A program made the position numbers and the translations under genes. Below, in pieces: positions 32,546 through 45,045 of a stretch of 64,000 bases of DNA. The notes under the pieces were generated by a model. That model searched no databases. It was given only the letters and a program-made list of their open reading frames with translations, and was not told the origin of the DNA. Origin of the DNA: Mesostigma viride (taxonomy: Eukaryota; Streptophyta; Mesostigmatophyceae; Mesostigmatales; Mesostigmataceae); the NCBI GenBank assembly GCA_009746045.1, contig RPFO01001567.1, positions 1 to 64,000 of the forward strand, given 5' to 3'. Numbering within the stretch: the stretch's first letter is position 1; the number at the start of each line of letters is the position of its first letter.

Positions 32546-33199
32546 ATTTGCACAGCAACTCGTCAGCAGAGCTTGTGAGCTCCTGGTCCTTGCCGGCTGG
32601 AATGACCCAAGGCTGCTGGCTAGCAACCTTTATCCTCACACCAGGCCTACGACCCTCGATAGGCTCGCCACTCGTCGTGACGACCAAGGTTCGTGTGTGA
32701 AGACGCTCGTTGCCTCGTTGAGCCTCGAGCTATATGCAACCTCGTTCCATCCTTGTTCCTCAGTCATGAGCAACGCTGGGCAACGCTACATTGCCAGAGC
32801 CTCGTATCGCTGCCTTGCATCCTCGTTGCAGGCAGCATACAGGAATCTCTGGCTATCCTGTGTCTAGGACAGCACAGGACCTGCCACAGTCCTGCAAGGA
32901 CTTACATCCTTGCAGACCTGCTGGCTGGTTACTGGCTTCTACTAGCCACAGTACCGTTGAGCCCTCAGTACACTGTGTCCCAGTCACGTGAGAGTCCAGG
33001 CTAAGCCTGTGCAGGCACGGCCTGCCACGTGTCCTGTCCACTATGCCCTGAGTGTGCACCGCCCTCGCCCACCGGTCGGCAGTACTTCGGGACTTGATAA
33101 CTTTCTAGTCCCTTGTCTGTTCTAGGCGGTTGACACGGCGTTGGAAAGGTCTCCTCAACCTGCATCCATCTAGCACATTGGTGCCCCAATATGCTAACT
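32546..33199 (-). repeat. 3' LTR of element C
   Basis: 654 bp, beginning ATTTGCACAGC and ending GCTAACT. Near-identical to 40269-40921. Confidence 0.95.
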
Positions 33200-34129
33200 C
33201 CAACCCTTTCTTGTTTTGGAGCTTGGACCAGCCTGAGAACCTATCAGCCACTGTCCCCACAAGCCTTGAACATCTGATCCCTCCCAGAGACCAGACCTGC
33301 CTTTTCTTTTGGAACCTGAGGTGCCTCCAAATATTAGCTAGGCCTGCTCATTGGTTCAAAGGTTGCCCTCTGACCCACATGACATCCCAACCCTTTCTTT
33401 GGGAACCTGGTGTAGATTAAAGTTAGGTCTTCACTTAGTCAGAGGAGTTTGGATAGAGGAGTCCATGAACGTACTATTGTGAGTTCCTGGTCATCCAGTT
33501 ATCACAGGCGCCCGTTCATATGGCGCCCGCCACGGAGCCTCCTTTATCTTTTAAATCCTTCCAAAGACTGAGAGAGCCCTGACAAATGTTAGCCAACACA
33601 TGGGGAGCCCATGTCCTCACTGAGTACTCAGGATTCATACATGCCAGGCTGAGGTCAGCTGGGGAATCGAACCCCACCCCATATCCTCCAGGTTTGGATC
33701 AGCTCCTGGAACTGAGCATCACAAACAACAAGACATGACAATAACAAGATTATGTTTTATTATAAAGAGTATAACCCATAGTGAGGCCCCTGGCAACCAC
33801 GTCCAACATGGTCACACAACCAGGGATTTTATTAGCATGCAACAGGTTGGTTACAGAGAATATATACAAATGTACAGCAACCTGTTAGAGCCAACACTTG
33901 GGCTGCCCTTGCAGGGTCCATTCCATGAAGACCCAAGGCCCATTACAAAGTCCTTAAGACTCTTCTGCAGCTCCATGACAGAGCCAGGCGAAATTCTCAG
34001 CCAGGGGAGTGACTCCACCCTGACCCCTGTCCAGCAGAGTGTGTCTGAACTCTGAAGGACCTGCTGTCAGCCACCACGTGGCTGCCCAGCCCACTGGGAT
34101 GCCTCCCACCTAGAGCAAGGCTGTTTGGT
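33200..34129 (-). other. 3' untranslated region of element C
   Basis: Landmarks as in A and B: inverted repeat (33842-33849 and 33878-33885), T-arm (33660-33676), leader-complementary ten bases (33470-33479), upstream purine tract (33386-33403), main purine tract next to the LTR. Confidence 0.75.
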
Positions 34130-37100
34130 CTACTCTGGCCCTCCCCCCTTGGAGGCCATGAGCCCACGAAGCAAAGGGTATTGCAGCTCAGCCTTCTCCT
34201 CCAGCTTGGTGAGAGCATCTGCAGGGTTGTCCACGCCAGCCACATGTTCAATGTTAGCTAAGCAAGACATTTCCTTGAGCAACAAATAATCAAGGTCCCT
34301 GCTCCTGGCCAGCTGCCTGTGCACAAACTGCACCATGCCCATGCTGTCAGTTCTTACCAGTGTGTGCATCTGCAACCGACAGGAAGCCACTTGACATAGC
34401 TGGTAAAATAGCTCCCTCAAGTAAAGAGCAGTATGAAGCCCTTCACAGATTGCCCTGCACTCAGCAATGTCACTGCTGGGAGTTACCCTGTTCTGCAACC
34501 GACTGTACCAGCAGACCAGAGAGGACTGTTCCTGCACCAGGGATATTAATGCTGCTGCACGGCCCCTGACCTCTGTGACCTTCCTACTATCCATAGAACT
34601 GTCCACATAGAGCATCATGTCAAAAGGCCTGTACAAATCCAAAGGACCCAGCATGAGAGGGGGAGACATGCGAACAGCCTCTACCACTCTCTCAGCACCC
34701 ACCTCAACCAGTTGGGAATCGGTCAACCGACTCAGTACCAACAGGTCAGGAGCACAAATGCTGGCCAGCCATGCCAACATACCTCGTATTGTTGCACATC
34801 TGGCCTGGGTGATGGGCTCCTGCAAGGCATCTATGATCTGCTGAGGATAATCCTTACCACCCTCCAGCTGGATGGACCATGTACCCTGCTTGGACCAAGG
34901 TCGCCTGCATTCCACAAAACACCATGGGCTCATTCTCAACCATGTACTGGATCTTACCCAGTTCAAACCGTTTCTGGATCCTGGCCAGAGTCAACTCTTG
35001 CCAAGTGGGATGGCCCAGGAGATGCAGATCATCACCATGCAGGGAGGCAAACGCTGGCAGCCCCTCATAGCTACCCTGAAACAGACAAGGATCAACTGGA
35101 GAGACTGAGAGACCACAGACAGACCTGAGGTACTTCTCCAAGCTCTTCCTCCAGATGATGGGACTCGATCTAAGGCCTTCACGCCTTTGAGAATCCTCAA
35201 ATACCTCGTCTTCAGCTCTGCCCTCCACACTGCAGGCACCTTAACAAAGAAAGGGGGTATTGTGCGCCAAGTATCCTGTGCTTCCTGCTGATCACCCTTA
35301 AGAAAAGCCCTCTTGAAATCTACCAACACAGAGCTATAGGGTATCCCCTTCTGCAGAAAAGACAAATAAATGCACAACAAAATCCTCCATGTATCATGCA
35401 GCATCCCTGGTGTGTAAAGCTCCTCATCTGCTAACTGTCCAGTGCCATGGTACTCAGTCACAACTGGTCTAACATGTGGCACCTGCACGCCATCTACCTC
35501 CTTGAGCTTGAGGACAAACATCAATCTGAGCAGCTGGTGATCCTCAGGGAGGACATCCACAGGCTCTGCACAGTTGGCAACTATCCACTCATGCCCAGAA
35601 GCAACAAAGCCAAGAGTCCATGCCTTAGCCATCTTGGGGCTTTGCATCATCTCCACTAGCTTGCGCCAAGGTACAGGACTCGTTCCTGGGATCTGGTACC
35701 TCTGCACACCCAACTCACGTGGGTCAAACGTAGTAGGGAGGATCAGCAGGTCCCCAGCAATGGGCTCCTTTGTATCAGGACCCTCTGCCTCTAGACCCCT
35801 CACAGCCCTTACAGCCACACTAAGACCCTGGGAGTAGCGATATCTCTGCAAGGGAAGGCGGCCCTGCCCTTCTAATGCTAGCTCCTCAGAGGATATCCTC
35901 ACCCCTGGTAAGCACAAGAAGTTCTGACCTAGAATGGCAGGCCCCTGATACCCTTCAACCACACTGAACGTGGTGGGCACCCCCAGGATAGGCACACTCA
36001 CTTCTCCCAAGATCTTCATGGACACATTCCCAGAGAAATCAGACACAGCTAGGCAGCTAGGGGATGACCACTGCAAGCCTGCAGCATCCTCTACCCTTAG
36101 AATGGACACCTGTGAGTTGGTATCCACTTCTAGTGCTGGTGCCCCACATGACCCCCATCCCGTGAGCTTAGATACCTTGGGATCACGCTTGCTGTTCTGC
36201 AGAGCTCGAATGATGTCCGCCATAAGCAGCCCCCTGGACTGTGGTGCAGCCCTGGCCACCTCTGGCCTTGTGACAGACGTCTCAGCAGACTCCTGCTCAC
36301 CCTCATCCATCCAGGACAGACCATAATCCAAGCATGGTGGGTTAGCATCTGCTGCCTGGCTCTCATCCTGCTCATCTCCCTCCAAGGGAGGATCAGGGCC
36401 GTCTTCAGGCCAGATTGCAGTTGGCCTTCTCTCCTTGACGTGAGCCCAGGATAGCCTGTACACGTGCTTGGGATTACTCTCCAAAGCCACCAGACAAGAA
36501 TGGTTAGCTTCCTCAACATGGGTTACCTGCCCATCTTGCCACTTGCCACGCTTGCCTGGTAATGACGGTTCCTTCCACATCCTGACCCTCAGTCCCACCT
36601 GGGGCCTCAGCATTTTCCAACCCTTGTCCTTACGCCTCAATCTGGAAAACACCCTGTCTGCCTTCTTCAGGCAGGCTGCCACCACGTCCTGTGATAGCAT
36701 ACCAAACTGCAATGCCAGGGGAGAGACTGCCACACCATCATAGTAATAGGTTACCCTGTGGTTAAGCTGCTCCTCAATCCCCTTACACCAAGCTGCTTTC
36801 TCTAGAGCTGATGCCACAACAGGCACACTCCTAGCTGCTAGCACCACTGTTTTTACTTCACGTATAGATCTCTCTACAGCTCCCTGCTGCCCATGGGATT
36901 CCCTAGGGACCACTACCAACTTACAAGGAAGCTGGTCAGCCAGCTTGATCAAGCAGTCAAACTGCAAGTCAGCTTGCACCTTGGTGTACACCCCAAAGCC
37001 TGGCAACAAAGACTGGAGACCCATCAACAGCTGATGCTCCTGCATTCCAGGAAGAATGGTCAGCAACCTATATCTGCTAAACCTATCCACCCCCACCAAC

Positions 37101-37720
37101 AGATACATGCCCCTGATGTGTTGGATGTCCACCTGGATATCCCCCCGCTCTCTAGCAGGTTCTCTGGCATGGGACTGTGGGAGGCGAACAGCATTCTCCT
37201 GACAGACACAATTCTGAGCAGCTGCACTGCAGGCCTCTAGCAAAGGCTCCTTGCCAATCTTCCAAGCAAACATCTCTGCCTGCTTAGAGTGACCAAAGAT
37301 ATGGTGTAGAGTGTTTCCAGCCTGAGCATAGCTCAACCCCCTGTCAGCCTGGCTGCACAGAGAGGAACGTGACAAAGACTGTGTGCTTGGGATAGCACGA
37401 CCCACCTGCTGTTCTCTTGCTCCAGGGACCTCCTCCAAGGTAGCTCGGCTCCCAGAGCCAGCCCCGGTTCCCACAGAAGCTGCAGGTCCTTCCAGTCTGG
37501 CGGCTTGACTCCCAGAGTCAACCCCAACAACTGGAGACCCTGCACCTGCCACAGGCACAGGGAATTCCACTGCTGCAGCAGCGTTATTGCAATCATTGAG
37601 TGGAAGCACCTCATCATTCCCAACCCCTTGCTGCTGCACAAGAGGGACACCCCCATTACTATGTACAACTGTTCGTCCCACTAGGGGTGATTGACTATTT
37701 ACAGGGGACAACATCTCAAG
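34130..37720 (-). pseudogene. pol: pol of element C: integrase, protease-like, RT, RNase H; two frameshifts
   Basis: In gag frame after UGA 37723-37721; an ATG is also present at 37714, two codons on. Counting from that ATG: a Ser/Pro/Gly-rich N-terminus to about residue 125; His/Cys motif 137-171 (LHHIFGHS, NCVCQEN); integrase acids near D196, D249 and E281; integrase C-terminal region 370-430; protease-like D531-T-N-S and ILGQNFL at 594-600; RT from about 690 with motif A D799 (VDFKRAFLKGD). A shift near 35185 and another near 34900 interrupt the RT. LHGDDLHLLG and the RNase H motifs (YVDSSMD, SSDIAECRA, NPADALTKL) follow to the stop at 34130. The order integrase-protease-RT is not that of copia or gypsy elements. 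Confidence 0.9.
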
Positions 37721-38681
37721 TCATGGCTTACCCACCTGGCCAGAGCCTGCTCCAGCAGACTTGGCCTGGTCTGGGCAGTCACGTCGCCAATGACCCGTCC
37801 TGCCACATCCAAAGCACTTGTCATCCTTCCCAGCAGCAGCCTTCTTCAGGCCACCCTGGTTCTGGCTGCTCTGACTGGCCTGGGTGCCCTGGCCCTGGCT
37901 CTTGCCTTGCCCTTGGCCACCCTTGTTCTGCTGACCACCCTGGTGACCACCAGCCTGCTGCTGACCCTTGCCTTTGGATCCCTGCTGCTGGCCCTTGCCA
38001 CCCTGGTTACCATTCTGCCTGCGCCTGTTAGCCCTCTGACGCCTACTAGGTCTGGTTTCTCCCTGAGCACCCTGCCCAGGGGCGTCACCATGGACCTGAT
38101 GAGCGGAGGCTGAAGGGGCACCAGTCACCTGGATTGCCTTGCAAGCAGCATTGTCAGATGGACGGATATTGAAAATAACCTTTTGCAAGGCTGGCCACGT
38201 CCCATCTGTCTGATCAGCAAACATCCTAGCTGCATTTCTCCCATCCACACTCAGCCCCATGCGATCCAGGAAGTAATCTGCCACTGCTCTATCAGTCAGA
38301 TTGAAGCCATGCTTGGCCCCCTTCTCCCTGATGCGTGTGAGCCGCTGCAGCTCCTCAGCTATTGTGCCCTTGATCTCAAAGGTATCATAGCTGAGCTTAT
38401 AGTGATTAGTGAGGTTGAGTACCTTATCAGAAAACTCCTGACGTAGGCCCTCTAGGAACTGAGACCAAGTCAGCTTGTCCTTGACAGCCTGCCTAGCCTT
38501 GTCCCTCACCCTCACTTGAATCCCTATTAGTCGTGGATGTGTGGAATACCTGCACAAGGTTGACAGTGGGATCTACAGAGCATGAAACTAGCTCCATATC
38601 CTCCAACCACTTGTCTAGCTCTTCCTGTCCCACAGGAGGCTTGAGAGGCTTCTGGCCATTCATCACAGCCACAGCACTCAT
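37721..38681 (-). pseudogene. gag: gag of element C, one frameshift
   Basis: ATG at 38681-38679 (MSAVAVMNG). A small deletion near 38515 breaks the frame after NRDSSE. The remainder is open and carries the capsid block, Gly/Gln linker and zinc knuckle CFGCGRTGHWRRDC. It ends at UGA 37723-37721, followed by CUUGAG, with pol in the same frame. Confidence 0.85.
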
Positions 38682-39065
38682 ATGAGGTCTAGTCCCAGGC
38701 AAAGCACGAGGGTCACTGCCAATGACAGCAGCTCCTACGGTGCTAATGGCGCAGGAACATAGCTGCAGGAACACCAGACGGAGGCACACATGGTCTCTTA
38801 CCAGGTGCTTGCCGTTCAGCATCATTCTGGCCCTCCCCCGTCAGCACCACGCCGTCGGTTGGCCACCCTGCACGCTCCTCCCCTTGTGCCACCTCTTTCC
38901 TCTTCCGGTTGGAAGCCCTCCTGCCATTGACGCCCTCTGCCGTTGGGATCGCCTGTCCCTCTGGCACGACGTTGGCGGGGCCTCCCGTGTCTGCCCTTGC
39001 CTCACCCCCGCCATCCCCCGCTCCTGCCCCGCTCCCGCTGCCGCCCCGCGCGTGTTACGAAGCAT
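38678..39065 (-). pseudogene. ORF2 of element C, frameshifted
   Basis: ATG 39065-39063 (MLRNTRG). Blocks matching A (PEGQAIPTAEGV, KRKEVAQGEERA) lie in a neighbouring frame, so at least one indel is present. At the end a TGA overlaps the gag ATG, as in A and B. Confidence 0.5.
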
Positions 39066-39117
39066 TATAGAATACCACAGAAAACACACGCAGATATGGC
39101 TGCTGGAACCCTCAGGC

Positions 39118-40245
39118 TCACGCACTTACTCCAGACGAGGCCGCCTCCTGGCTTGCACTCGCCTGCCCCTCCTCACGGTCTGGACGCTCCTCAACACCCT
39201 CAGCAACCGGTGTGGCTGCTGCTGCCGCTGCGACAATCTGGAGGCTTGGGTTAAACTCTCCCAGACGCAGGTCACAGGTCGCCCGTCTCCTTGCGTTCGA
39301 CTGGATGTTGTGTCTCACCTGGGTTGCGATGCCAAGCAAGATCGCGCACCCACCGCTTACCGCCGCCGACCAGCTCGTTCTGCTCGCCTCGGCCGTAACG
39401 GTCGTACTCGTGAGTCACCTCACGAGGGAATGCAGATCAGCTCTCTGCCTTCCTCGTAGGTCTCGGTAGTGCCGTCGCCCTGTTTATCTGCTGGGCTGAG
39501 CGCTTGACGGAGCCCTCTGGCTTGTCAGTCCACTCAAATGGACGTCTTCAGGCGTCTTCTCGACCCCCGTGACAATTCCACCTCCGGACCCCACGCAGTG
39601 GTGGTTTCCGGCCTCGGTGTATCAAGCCTTGAGTATACCCCGAAAGGCTGTGTGGTAATAAAGAACCTGTCTGCGTACCCTCTCGACTCTTGCAAAAGGA
39701 CAGCAACAAGATTCTCAATGTTTGGGCAAATACCTCTGCCGTGCTCCAAGGATTTACCGTCTCCCGAGCACGCGCGTTCCGGATGATGTCGGCGTCTGGT
39801 ACCCCCTCTCCTAGCACTGCTGTCGCCACCCAGTGGTTAAACAGCCGGGTGCTGCCGAGCGCTGTTGCCACAATCTGGCTAAGCGCCTCCCTGGCTAGGT
39901 CGAGACCGGCTAGAGTGATATGGGCGCCCTGATAAGCGACCTCCACACGATTAGCAGTTTCAGCTAGCGCGTCACGTAGCGCACCAACTCTTCCACCGCC
40001 ACTCGCCCCGTCTCACCTGGAGAAATCACGACGCGAGCCCGTTGAATAATCGGGTCCGCCGCCGCTGGCCTGCTGCCTCCCCCACTCACCGCCACCCACC
40101 CCTCTTCTGCCAAGTGCCTCGCTACGTAGGCCGCTTGCACGAATGTTGGAGCGTTTGCTTGGTTACGGTAGGGGAAAAACGCTTGCGCGTCTCTCTGCTC
40201 GTTCGCCTCACCAGCACCGTGGCTGCTTGACGATGAACCAGACAT
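39118..40245 (-). pseudogene. ORF1 of element C, several frameshifts
   Basis: ATG 40245-40243 (MSGSS). The first 80 codons are open and match B (FFPYRNQANAPTFVQAAYVA). Breaks near 39980 and 39720, and further changes around 39400-39530, split the rest. The middle (VEVAYQGAHIT, LFNHWVATAVLGEG) and the tail are still readable. Confidence 0.65.
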
Positions 40246-40258
40246 GAAAGCGTGGAAG

Positions 40259-40268
40259 CAATAGTACG
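40259..40268 (-). promoter_or_regulatory. Leader motif at the primer-binding position of element C
   Basis: Sense CGTACTATTG abutting the 5' LTR, complementary to 33470-33479. Confidence 0.6.
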
Positions 40269-40921
40269 ATTTGCGCAGCAACTCGTCAGCAGAGCTTGTG
40301 AGCTCCTGGTCCTTGCCGGCTGGAATGACCCAGGCTGCTGGCTAGCAACCTTTATCCTCACACCAGGCCTACGACCCTCGATAGGCTCGCCACTCGTCGT
40401 GACGACCAAGGTTCGTGTGTGAAGACGCTCGTTGCCTCGTTGAGCCTCGAGCTATATGCAACCTCGTTCCATCCTTGTTCCTCGGTCATGAGCAACGCTG
40501 GGCAACGCTACATTGCCAGAGCCTCGTATCGCTGCCTTGCATCCTCGTTGCAGGCAGCATACAGGAATCTCTGGCTATCCTGTGTCTAGGACAGCACAGG
40601 ACCTGCCACAGTCCTGCAAGGACTTACATCCTTGCAGACCTGCTGGCTGGTTACTGGCTTCTACTAGCCACAGTACCGTTGAGCCCTCAGTACACTGTGT
40701 CCCAGTCACGTGAGAGTCCAGGCTAAGCCTGTGCAGGCACGGCCTGCCACGTGTCCTGTCCACTATGTCCTGAGTGTGCACCGCCCTCGCCCACCGGTCG
40801 GCAGTACTTCGGGACTTGATAACTTTCTAGTCCCTTGTCTGTTCTAGGCGGTTGACACGGCGTTGGAAAGGTCTCCTCAACCTGCATCCATCTAGCACAT
40901 TGGTGCCCCAATATGCTAACT
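40269..40921 (-). repeat. 5' LTR of element C
   Basis: 653 bp, near-identical to 32546-33199. Confidence 0.95.
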
Positions 40922-41065
40922 CCTATAGTTAGCAAAAAGTTGGTGCGAGAGGTCCCCAGTTCGATTCCGGCCTGGATTCATTTGCAGATCGCGTTTTCCG
41001 CGGACCGGCACTGAACGCAAATGGTTTTCACCTTTGCGGCGTGCCAAATCAGAATTGCGCAATAT
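40922..41065. repeat. Right part of the tRNA-like repeat split by element C
   Basis: Continues 32529-32545 and matches the 400-bp satellite unit from its tRNA-like core to the GTGCC.. block (about 90% identity). This shows the ~155-bp core also exists as a dispersed element outside the satellite. Confidence 0.8.
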
Positions 41066-41194
41066 TTGCATTCATTGAGAATGTTAGAGGTGAGAATGGC
41101 ATGCAACATAGGGAAATTACCCCGAAAAGAAGAACCTGAAATATATGTATTAAGGAGACAACCATGTATACCTGGCATTACGTACTGCCTTACC

Positions 41195-41450
41195 AAAGAT
41201 GCCCTCTACCTACATGCGCTTTCACCCATGGAGTACGCCCCTTAGATCAACCCCTGTCACGCACTGCGTTACCAATGATGATAGGTATTGGGCATACGTA
41301 CATGCAGCTTCACCCATGCCGTACATGCACCCCTCAGGTCAACCCCTGGCATGCACCGTGCCTTACCAATGACCGGACAGGTGAGGAGTACCCAGTGCAG
41401 TTTCACCCATGCAGTATGCCCCTGAGATCAACCCCTGTCACTTTCTTTCC
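41195..41450. repeat. Degenerate ~100-bp tandem repeats
   Basis: Three diverged units around TTTCACCCATG, ATCAACCCCTG and CTTACCAATGA. No coding. Confidence 0.65.
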
Positions 41451-42050
41451 AACACATCCGTTTGCTAAAAATACACAAGCTGGTGAGCCTCCAAGCACAG
41501 TGAAGCCTCCAAGCACAGTGAAGCCGGTGCTAAGAAAGGTTTAATTGCCTCAATATTTACATACAACTGAGCAGTCTGCAGCAAACACCTTCCAACAAAC
41601 CACTCAAAAACCACTCGACAAAACCCCGACAGCCGACATGTTTCGCTTCTTAGCAACGTTATCAACGTGAGGTTATGCCTTCTTTCCCGTCAGGTAGCGC
41701 CAGATACCTTGCCATGCCGCCCTGCAGCGCCGCCGGAGTTTTAATGATGTTATCTACGTTACATGCCTGTGAGGTGTCAAGGCGCGAGCCACCACAAAAG
41801 ATGATCCCACCACAAAGTAGATCCCACCATAAAAGATATCGTCCTTCGCCCGGGGGCATTAGAAACGGTCCGAATTCCCCTGATTTCTGGCCTGCGCTAG
41901 ATGTCTCCTTGATAAAATTCCCCCTTCCATGCAGGACGCAGATCCCGCGAGACTGGTGGCGCAAACAGTTGCAAATAAACGGAATGCGATGGAAATCAGA
42001 AAGCATGGAATGAACGTTCTCTTCATGTCCCACGTAGCTCCCACAAAAAC
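41451..42050. other. Non-coding, no gene seen
   Basis: A duplicated 18-bp unit CCTCCAAGCACAGTGAAG occurs at about 41488-41523. Otherwise nothing recognisable. Confidence 0.5.
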
Positions 42051-42054
42051 CAGC

Positions 42055-42615
42055 ATCTTCATTAAAACAATAAGTGGAAGCATACATGTGACACTAATTG
42101 ACATGCCCGGAGGCACGCCGTTCAAGGCCCTTCATGAAGTACGTTGCCCTAGAGGCAACCAAGACAAGGGTGGGTGGGTGGGGAGCAAAGAAAGAGGCCG
42201 ACAAAACCAGCCAGAGCGGCTTTTAGTCGCAAAACCTCCCTTATCCCTAGCTAACTGACGTCATTAAACCCTTATGTTCAGTGATGCTAGTAAGACGCTA
42301 ACCGTACAGACCGGGGGTAGAATATCCCGAATCTGCACGGCTAGTATTAAATAATGCGTAGGTTGTTCTTTTCAGGGGCACTGCACCTCACGCCCCGTTC
42401 CGCCCGGGTATAATCAACCCAAGCGCGGAACGCACATTTTATTTAATTCATTTTTCAACCATGCACTATATTGCATCTACTAATCACAAAAGCTCTAGCC
42501 AAACAGATACGAGAAAACACTACGACCTATAAGCCGCTCATCCAGCGGCATCTTGTTCCCGCATTCACGTATAGAAGAAACTCCGTTCAAAGAACCCCGA
42601 TTTATTGTTTTCATA
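42055..42615. repeat. Diverged relative of the terminal repeat at 60930-61477
   Basis: Shares ATTAAAACAATAAGT at its left and TTCARAGAACCCCGATT at its right, the same end blocks and similar length as 60930-61477. Probably an old solo terminal repeat of the element at the right edge. Confidence 0.5.
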
Positions 42616-43140
42616 CGTTATTGCTGTTGTTGTTCCTTCCTTCTCCTTCATTGCGCATAAGAACCTGTTGCGCTTGGCACCTTCATCAGTCTTGCTGAAT
42701 ATCCTACGTGGACATGCATTCCATGTAGTTCAGTGCATGCCGCGTGTTAGATACTTCTAGAATCCTCTAGAAGGTACCAAGGCAGATGCGCATATATGAT
42801 TGGACGATAGTCGGCTCAGTCCTCTTGACAGGACTACACCGGCCCTAGACCAGCCGGTGACGTGGAGGCCTGGGAGATGCCCTCATAATATACGTGGCGT
42901 CATCCCACTGGCTGATACTAGTGAAGTACAGCCATTGGTCCAATACTACAATAAAGTATATTGTAGTAATCTGTACTAGATCCTCTATCTCTGAGGACCC
43001 ATGAGGACCCTAGATGGATCTCCAACCAACTCAAACCGATAGTAATGGAAATCTTGACGAAAAGCAGCACACTTTCAATTTCATTAATGCCGGTATAAAC
43101 GCTTCCTTGCCGTTGATTGAATCCCACATCACCTGACTTT
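42616..43140. other. Non-coding, no gene seen
   Basis: AT-rich spacer without a convincing ORF or repeat. Confidence 0.5.
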
Positions 43141-43145
43141 TCAAA

Positions 43146-43625
43146 ATGCACAAACAACATCATTCAATGACCTTCTTTCATGAATTCGCACGATATCTCT
43201 GCATTCCGCATGCTATCGTTGTCTTCGTCCCTTCGTGCCTTCGTTGCATCCGTTGAAATCTGTTGAAATCATTGAAACCAACGCGTTGTCTTCGTCCCTT
43301 TGTGCCTTCGTTGCATCCATTGAAATCTGTTGAAATCATTGAAATCATTGAAACCAACGCTACCGAGGTGTCCTTTGGCACGCAGCGACTGCGCGGTCGC
43401 CACGACACGCAAAAAACAGGCAGCAACCGGGCAACATGTGCAAACAACATCATTCAATGACCTTCTCTAACGAATTCGCACGATTTCTCTGCATTCCGCA
43501 TGCTATCGTCTTCGTTGCATCCGTTGAAATCTGTTGAAATCATTGAAACTAACGCTACCGAGCTGTCCTTTGGCTGCGCAGTCGCCACGACACGCTAACC
43601 AACCGGGCAGCAACCGGGCAACAAT
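43146..43625. repeat. Tandem duplication with an inner 69-bp repeat
   Basis: The block starting CAAACAACATCATTCAATGA occurs at about 43149 and 43440. Inside the first copy a segment containing GTTGAAATCTGTTGAAATC is repeated at about 43212 and 43281. Confidence 0.8.
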
Positions 43626-43699
43626 GCCGCAATTCTGTGGTCAAACTGCCGCTAGTTCCCGGCCAATAACCGGGCAACAACCCCACCACGTTTGTCGCA

Positions 43700-44490
43700 C
43701 AAATACCGCTTGAATCGGTCGCAATGCCGCAATTCTGTGGTCAATAGGCCACGCTACTCGAATACGGAAGAGTTTGCGCGACACTTTTGGCAAGAGTTTG
43801 GGCAAACTACTTTCAGCACGCCCGCCAAAATCGCACGGTTTGCTGTCCCACAAGAGTTTGGCCGCAATGGTGGCACAAATGGGCCAAACTTTGCCGCGCA
43901 ACCAGTGGACGCAACCAAGCCAACTTCACGCATGTAAGGGAACCCCTACGGTCGACCCCCGAATCGCGGTCGCCGCGGAACGCTACTCGCACGCGGCAAC
44001 AGTTTGCCTTTAGGGTTTGCGCAAACTTTTCGCTGTCTAAAATTGTAATATATAGGGCAACAAGATCGGGGGCTCCGCCCCCGAACCCCCGCTACTTGGC
44101 AGATTCTGTGCCTCAATGGCTTTTTGTGCCTCAACGGCGAGTACCAGCACAGCCGTACACTCCCGCTCACACAGCCCGCCCACTAGCAAGACAGCCGAAC
44201 CTGGACGGCCGGCCAGAGCCTGTGATCCCCTGGATTACGCCTCGATTCCATGCAAACTCATGGTGCCGGACAGTTTGCTGGCCTATTTTGGGAAGCCGGT
44301 GGCTCAACCGAACCGCAACTAAACTTGGTCTGTCAGTACGTCAGATCCGTCCTTCAGCTTTCTCGCTTTTTGCCAGCAACCGCCAAATACCCCTTGAATC
44401 GGTCCTCTCCTCGCCGTTTTCCTCGCCAATTTCCCTCGTCCGTTCCAAACGCCTAGGCCAATTTCAAGCTGAACGTGGCACGCATCGTTG
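43700..44490. repeat. Dispersed repeat mosaic (13490-like unit plus GC-hairpin unit)
   Basis: 43700-44055 repeats 13490-13846. Directly after, at ...GGGCAACAAG, starts the module with the hairpin GGGGGCTCCGCCCCC that recurs near 44803, 47823 and 59929. Confidence 0.85.
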
Positions 44491-44589
44491 TCGATAGCTA
44501 CGGAGTTTAGATACTCGGAGTACTCGACCGTTACGCGCAGGTAACGGCCGTTTTAGTCTGTTTTACTGACTACTACTGTCGTCACGGGG

Positions 44590-45045
44590 TATTTGTTTGG
44601 CTACTCGTCTTAGAAGATCGTTTGAGCGCCGGACGTTACGCGGTGACAGGCCGCTAGAAAGCCTACGGACGCGATCTGCGTAAAGATTTTGTGGAAACAA
44701 ATTGTGCGTTCGGATTTTGGCGCTACTCGGGTACGGAAAACGTTTGCCGGAAGAGTTTGCGGAACAACTGGGCCGACCTAAAAGTAGTATATAGTGCAAC
44801 AAGATCGGGGGCTCCGCCCCCGAACCCCCGCTAGTACTTGGCAGATTCTGTGCCTCAACGGCTTTTTGTGCCTCAATTAACGGCGAGTACCAGCACAGCC
44901 GTACACTCCCGCTCACACAGCCCGCCCACTAGCAAGACAGCTGAACCTGTACGGCCGGCCAAGGCCTGTGATCCCCTGGATTACGCCTCGATTCCATGCA
45001 AACTCATGGTGCCGGACGGTTTGCTGGCCTATTTTGGGAAGCCAA
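44590..45045. repeat. GC-hairpin dispersed repeat, copy 2
   Basis: Includes GGTGACAGGCCGCTAGAAAG, a TATA-like AGTATATAG, ACAAG and the GC hairpin. Its right end is cut where the minisatellite-like GGCTGGCATGC sequence starts. Confidence 0.85.

Larger units (their letters stand above)
32546..40921 (-). mobile_element. Full-length LTR retrotransposon C (same family as A and B)
   Basis: TSD cctat at 32541-32545 and 40922-40926. The LTRs are 32546-33199 and 40269-40921, with about four differences. Pol carries the longest uninterrupted stretch of the family (37714 to about 35185). It is inserted inside a tRNA-like repeat. Confidence 0.93.

Noticed and set aside
37640-37665. DSGS near residue 66 of C pol as the true protease site
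   Set aside because: The Asp is not kept in A or B; it belongs to a variable Gly-Ser-Gln linker, whereas DTNS is conserved in all three.
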